From Stropharia rugosoannulata (taxonomy: Eukaryota; Basidiomycota; Agaricomycetes; Agaricales; Strophariaceae), in NCBI GenBank assembly GCA_028532985.1, contig JANCIK010000004.1, forward strand, positions 1,550,001 to 1,614,000: 64,000 bases of DNA. Reading direction: 5' to 3'. Below the pieces are notes generated by a model. That model searched no databases. It had not been told where the DNA came from and saw only the letters and a list, made by a program, of their open reading frames with translations. Shown one piece after another: positions 59,561-64,000 of this stretch. Position 1 is the first letter of the stretch; each line of letters opens with the position of its first letter. Made by a program: the position numbers and the translations under genes.

Positions 59561-59776
59561 TTTGGCGGGGGTGTCTTGAGGTCGGCGAGGGCAGTGAGGG
59601 CGGACACTCTGGTGATTCCGTTTGTGGCCTTACTTCCCACGGCCAATGGTCATTAGTCAGGTGACGCCCCTAAGTCTGAAGAAACATACTTGAGTCACAG
59701 TTTGCTAGTACTTGTCATTCACCACACATTGCACTATACACCACTACGACTAGTATCACCGTTAAACCTCATCCAA
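59561..59776. promoter_or_regulatory. Shared divergent promoter region
   Basis: 216 bp between the start codons of RPL26 (minus) and FRG1 (plus). The segment near RPL26 is GC-rich. No element was named with confidence. Confidence 0.45.
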
Positions 59777-60783
59777 ATGTCAGAGAAAATCCGCCCCACC
59801 AAGCTTAAATTTAAAGGGGAGAAAGTGAAGAAAAGGAAAAGGACAGATGGAGACGAAGCAGGGAGCAGCAGCAAACGCAAGCTAGAGGAAAAGGATCCCG
59901 AAACGTGGGTCCTCCCTGAGAACGTAAATGAGTTAAGGGGGCCAGCTTTTATTCTACACCCCTCAGACCCTAGTCCAATATCTATCAACTATAATTCCAC
60001 TACAAATCGACTCACACTCCAATCCCTTGACAAGGACAAGGCAGAGGACAGCGAGACTGTGAGTCTACTTGAAAGAACTCCGACGGACGTGTCGCAAGTG
60101 TGGGTGATCACTCGAGTAGCTGGGTCCAGCACGATCAATCTCAGAACTGGTACCGGAGAGGGCAAGTTCTTGTCTTGCGATTCACATGGTCTCGTCTCTG
60201 CAGATCGTGATGCGCGAGGTCCTCAGGAAGAATGGACTCCAGTTGTTCTGCCTGACGGCATGGTGGCCTTCATGAGCGTATACGAGAAATACTTAGCTGT
60301 CGATGAAATGGCCGGTGGTTCTCTGCAATTAAGAGGCGACAGCGAAGAAGTGGGTTTCGCCGAACGCTTTTGGGTCAAAGTACAGTTCAAGTACAAGAAA
60401 GAGGCTCATGAGGAAGAGAAAAAAAGGAAAGATGGTTTGACAGCTCCCCTGACAATCAATGAAGCCAGTTCTAAGTGCGTATTCTAAACAATACTTCTAA
60501 TCCCAGGTCTCATTGTATCTTGTAGTTCAATATATCAAGCATGGGGAGCCGGTCGTTCTGTTGTCTCGTCAAATGATAAACGCGAAGTAAGCATTACGAA
60601 TGAAACGTATTCTTTATTGATATTAAGCTCGTTCGCTATTCCGCTCAGCTGAAACGGGCTCGTAAAGAAGGGCGTCTGGCTGAAGCTATGCTTGATCGAC
60701 GAGCAAAACTTAAGAGGTTAGTCAAATTTGATCAATACATGTACCCTAATTCTGAGTAAAAGAGCAGCGATCGATTCTGCTAG
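59777..60783 (+). CDS. FRG1: FRG1 family actin/RNA-associated protein
   Basis: Predicted nuclear protein of the FRG1 family, which has a beta-trefoil (fascin-like) fold and is linked to pre-mRNA processing and actin bundling. Start MSEKIRPTKLKFKGEKVKKR matches the basic N-terminal signal typical of FRG1. The fold has ELRGPAFILHPSDPSPISI, QVWVITRVAGSSTINLRTGT and GEGKFLSCDSHGLVSADRDA. Next are RGPQEEWTPVVLPDGMVAFM and SVYEKYLAVDEMAGGSLQLR, then EVGFAERFWVKVQFKYKKEA. Later exons give SIYQAWGAGRSVVSSNDKRE, then LKRARKEGRLAEAMLDRRAK and LKSDRFC. The final short exon (ending 60783) restores the family C-terminus; reading through its intron would instead end at an earlier stop. Confidence 0.93.
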
Positions 60784-62301
60784 ATATATTATAAAACGTT
60801 CACAAGTTTGTAGCATACTTGGTAGAGCGTGTTCATACATCTTGTCTTCAATTGTACTCACACAAAGAAATGAAAGAAAGAAAAACAAGGGCCGCGGCTT
60901 GACTCACATGGTGCAAACTCATGGCACCGCCGCTATCTAATTGTGAACATTCAAATTGTAAACATCCAATCACTATCCTGCACGCCCCACCGACCCCACT
61001 CGCGTCCCCGCAGTGCCGTCCCCGCCCACAAACCTTTGTCACATCCAGTTCCCACATCGCTCGCGCTCCTCTCCTCTTTTCCCAAGGACTAGCTGCTGGC
61101 ATCGGCGCGACTGTCTCCCCTTCTGCGAACCATTCTGGCCTCGCACCGCTAATTATTTCCCTTCATACCCGCGCACCACCGATACCAACTGCGCACCGCC
61201 CGCTACTATCCCCTCTGTTGCCTCTGCTATGGCGTTCTGTCTCTATCTCGTACCGCTCATAATCCCCGGTCTAGAGAGGCGTGCTGCAGATGTCCAGATG
61301 CCCATCGAAACGATAACATCTTTCCCCATCTTATCCCTCTCTCCCTATTAAGCCTAGCCGCGACGGGGCACAAATTCGGGAACAAGCGGCAGCCCGCGTC
61401 ATGGAAACCCAGGACGGATAGATAACCCTATGGGCCTCTGTGGGGCACTGGGCCCCACCTATATTAACTCGGACTATTTAGATAAATAGAAACGCTGTCT
61501 ATGATATTGCGACCTGAATAGGCACAAGTTGAACTCGGGCCAGTCCTTGACCAGTCAGTACATACTCGCTCCGTATTGCCGTGCCTGGTACGCTAGTCGT
61601 CGCTGCTAGCCATAGTTGCCAGAGCGAATTCAGGGGCATGCGTCAGTCAGGCTGCTGGCTCGAGCAGTACCTCAATACATTATACGCGTATTGATGTACC
61701 TCTGCTCTTACTTAAATTTACTTTACAACTTGTACTTACTCACCGCTACCTAGACGTCTACTTATAAAGGGCTCAGGTAGCTAATGAAATATGTTATACG
61801 CGTATTGGGACTTACAAGGAGGGCTAGTGCTATCCGATTACTCCGCATGTTCGCCCTCGCACATACGCAAGTGTACCACCCTAAATTACCAGCGCATCAC
61901 ACCGCTGTCGCGCTTGCCTGCTCTCCCAATTGCGAACGTTGCAAGTTGCGCTGTAACCTATCATGCGATAAACCCTTCCAGCGGCCTGTGTTCTGCGGTA
62001 CACGGTTTTACCTCCAGCTATTAAGAGTCCTCAACGTCAACTAGAAATCACTTAACTAAAATGGGACAAAAGCTTGTTTGGCGTGGAAGCAACATGGAGG
62101 CAATATTTGAACCTTTTTTTTCGACAGTGACTCGTTTGACCCCTTCTTAGCTGCGTACAATGTACCCGATTCCCCGACCCTTCAAGAAAATAAGAACCAC
62201 CAATGAGCTCCATGAAGAAATGAAAGCAACACATGTGGCAGATTCTACCTTCTTTTATTTTAAAGTGTGTGTCCAAATCTAATCAAGCCCTGATATATGA
62301 T
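60784..62301. other. Long intergenic with C-rich tract and short repeats
   Basis: About 1.5 kb with no convincing gene. 60950-61350 is strongly C/T-rich on the plus strand and open frames there lack family motifs. A near-palindrome around TTATACGCGTATTG at 61668-61700 has a second copy of the 14-mer core at 61794-61807. Confidence 0.5.
61680..61807. repeat. Two copies of a 14-mer TTATACGCGTATTG; first inside an inverted repeat
   Basis: Exact copies at 61680-61693 and 61794-61807. The first is set in GTACCTCAATAC and GTATTGATGTAC, which are reverse complements at 11 of 12 positions. Function unknown. Confidence 0.6.
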
Positions 62302-63464
62302 ATGAAGGAGAGACATCAGCGTTGTGTAAGGGTGAAGAGTACTGCCTTAAATTTGAATCGGAGAGACAGGCTTTCAACTCCTCGGCGTTGGAATAGACTC
62401 GTGAAAGAGGTATGTTACGCTTCACAATAAAAATCATTAAGACCTTACGAATCAATTAGCAGGTCACCGAACTGGAACCCACCCTCTGTCAATATGAGGA
62501 CCAGTGGCCAATTACAGTGTACCATGATTTATACATCAAAGAGTACTTGAAGAAACTTGAAGCAACACCAACCAAACCAAAAGAAGTCATAGAGTTGACA
62601 TCAAGGGAAAATTCTCCCAGTCAACTTGAACTATCTCCGAGTCGGAGGTAAGCAAATGAATGATGCTTTATGTTCATAAGTGAAATGATAATTTAACTCG
62701 TTGATTATGACTATGTAGCTCACTGTCGATTCCTAAAGATAGAGTTACAAACGCGGTGCTTAGCAATCTTGCACACTCAGCATGTTCCGAGCATACGGTG
62801 GTTGCTGTATGCTATCAGTGTCCTTCTTTCTTTGAGACCTTTGAAGACATTACAATTTCTTCTCGAAATAACAGACTGAAGCAACTGTTCAATGATTCCG
62901 ATATTCTAGAAGCTCTTCGGCAGTACGGAATCTGTTTTGACCAACACTTGGACTATTTTATTCATCATCTCGACAACACTTCACGTTTAGCTGCACTTGA
63001 CTGTGTTCCATCTTATATTTTGGGCACGTCAGCACGTTCTCGGCTGCTGCAAATTTTGAAGGATTACTCAGTGCAGTTTAGCCGCGTGGTGAGGGAGAAT
63101 ACGAACCAAGAAGATATTCCTTGGCCTTCATGGACTATTCAAGAAGAAATGGTCAGGTTGATGGATCCCGACAAGTTCAACAATTGGTTTCAGCGTGTTA
63201 TGTTATTGGAAAATGAGCATGCCTTATTTTTCGAACTTTTGGTGCATTTGTTCTTTCACTTATTTTGGTAAATTTGCCTCATTAATATGCTACTCAGGAT
63301 GCCATGGATAAGTTCTCTGTGAAACTGCACCAAATCATGTATCCTGTGGTCGAGCATCTTCGAGCAACAATCCGTTTGGTCAGTCTCTCTTGCATCTTGA
63401 TTAAACATGATTGCCTTCTCTAATGAAGAAGATAGATCATCAACAAACACCCACTACAGTTTAG
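62302..63464 (+). CDS. Uncharacterised protein, 310 residues
   Basis: I do not recognise this family. Five in-phase exons, 62302-62409, 62463-62647, 62719-63241, 63298-63378 and 63429-63464, give 310 residues. The start (MKERHQRCVRVKSTALNLNR) is basic. The first third has QYEDQWPITVYHDLYIKEYL, followed by a Ser/Pro/Thr-rich linker. The last two-thirds look helical with AVCYQCPSFFETFEDITISS, YGICFDQHLDYFIHHLDNTS and KLHQIMYPVVEHLRATIRL. No enzymatic motif or transmembrane segment is visible. It reads cleanly through four introns, which supports a real gene. Confidence 0.7.
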
Positions 63465-63628
63465 AAAATATACTAATTATTGGCCTATTCAACTGTATAT
63501 AAAACGCCGAAGGTTGCTCACCGGGTGCACCGCGCCTCAGTATACTCCTCATGAAGAAGAACAAGCTTTTATTTATGTTTTCGTACGTAGCGCCTCTAAT
63601 ATTCTAAGTACATAAATAGTAACACAAC

Positions 63629-64000
63629 ATGAAGGACGAAGACCTTAGTCCTGATGTGGTTGCGTCCCGTCTCCGTTCAAGAAGAGGCGTCTCCATTGAA
63701 CAGGCACCTTGCAAACATCATCCCTCAGTCGATATCAGTGGGGTAACGGCCACATATCGCATGTTTCTTCAGCGCCTCGGAATAGCGGAGCTCCTCCCCG
63801 CTCTCGTCCTTATGGGATTACATACTAATGCGGATGTTGACAACTTTTGTAGATTAGGCCTGGCAGAACGCTCACAGGCCCTAGTGGATGCTGCAGTCGG
63901 CCTGTGTGGTTTACAACGTTTCATGTTAGATATGCTGTGCATTCAATGGCGACGTCACTTTCTAGTAAGGTCTGGAGCTACACTGCTTAAGTGCACTCCT
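63629..64000 (+). CDS. Uncharacterised protein, cut off by the window end
   Basis: Open frame starting MKDEDLSPDVVASRLRSRRG and continuing to the end of the window without a stop. The chain has an Arg-rich N-terminus and then a helical, Leu-rich region (GVTATYRMFLQRLGIAELLP and LVLMGLHTNADVDNFCRLGL), in loose keeping with a SAM-like helical fold. A GTAAGG donor at about 63965 may end the first exon. No function can be given. Confidence 0.5.
   Translation, partial: MKDEDLSPDVVASRLRSRRGVSIEQAPCKHHPSVDISGVTATYRMFLQRLGIAELLPALVLMGLHTNADVDNFCRLGLAERSQALVDAAVGLCGLQRFMLDMLCIQWRRHFLVRSGATLLKCTP

Noticed and set aside
60921..61351. Pro/Ser-rich open frames in the C-rich tract
   Set aside because: Caused by base composition; overlapping frames are all open and none shows a family motif or splice signal.

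Overview
The window looks like ordinary nuclear euchromatin of a filamentous basidiomycete, most likely an Agaricomycete. The genes are dense, lie on both strands, and are split by many 45-60 nt GT-AG introns with fungal branch points. They encode eukaryotic housekeeping proteins plus basidiomycete-type families such as DUF7918. No bacterial, plasmid, viral or CRISPR signature was seen. Gene models were built by hand: reading frames were joined at GT/AG sites that keep phase and restore conserved motifs. Where exon coordinates are given, the lengths were checked to be in phase.

Layout. 1-10.2 kb: BMT2-type 25S rRNA methyltransferase, a bestrophin-like channel, the 24 kDa subunit of complex I, a RAD57/XRCC3-like recombinase, ATG8, and an SPFH/band-7 protein. 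10.2-12.2 kb: unresolved. 12.2-15.7 kb: two tandem paralogous genes for secreted-ectodomain, single-pass membrane proteins. 16.46-20.51 kb: a 4,030-bp hAT DNA transposon with a perfect 8-bp target duplication, matching terminal inverted repeats and an apparently unbroken transposase. 21.4-29.5 kb: CHMP7-like ESCRT-III, an HSP12-type stress protein, OTU1 deubiquitinase, AP endonuclease, and a DUF7918 protein. 30.0-30.8 kb: a non-coding inverted-repeat block. 30.9-46.0 kb: SAM37/metaxin, TAF7, GAA1, a USP48-like deubiquitinase, and a large uncharacterised Pro/Ser-rich protein. 46.5-55.7 kb: LUC7, a J-domain/ankyrin fusion, BCS1, BUD23, TRAPPC3/BET3, and mitochondrial uS13. 55.9-64 kb: XAP5/FAM50, V-ATPase subunit D, ribosomal uL24, FRG1, and two unrecognised genes, the last cut by the window end.

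The genes do not form a pathway cluster. Recurring themes are mitochondrial biogenesis (complex I 24 kDa, SAM37, BCS1, uS13m), ribosome biogenesis and translation (BMT2, BUD23, uL24) and ubiquitin or membrane traffic (OTU1, USP48, ATG8, CHMP7, TRAPPC3). Several pairs are divergent across 170-280 bp and probably share promoters. The items most worth a second look are the intact hAT element, the tandem membrane-protein pair, the J-domain/ankyrin/RG-tail fusion, the zinc-finger tail on the USP48 homologue, a possible alternative mitochondrial start on the AP endonuclease, and the large orphan protein at 42.5-46.0 kb.
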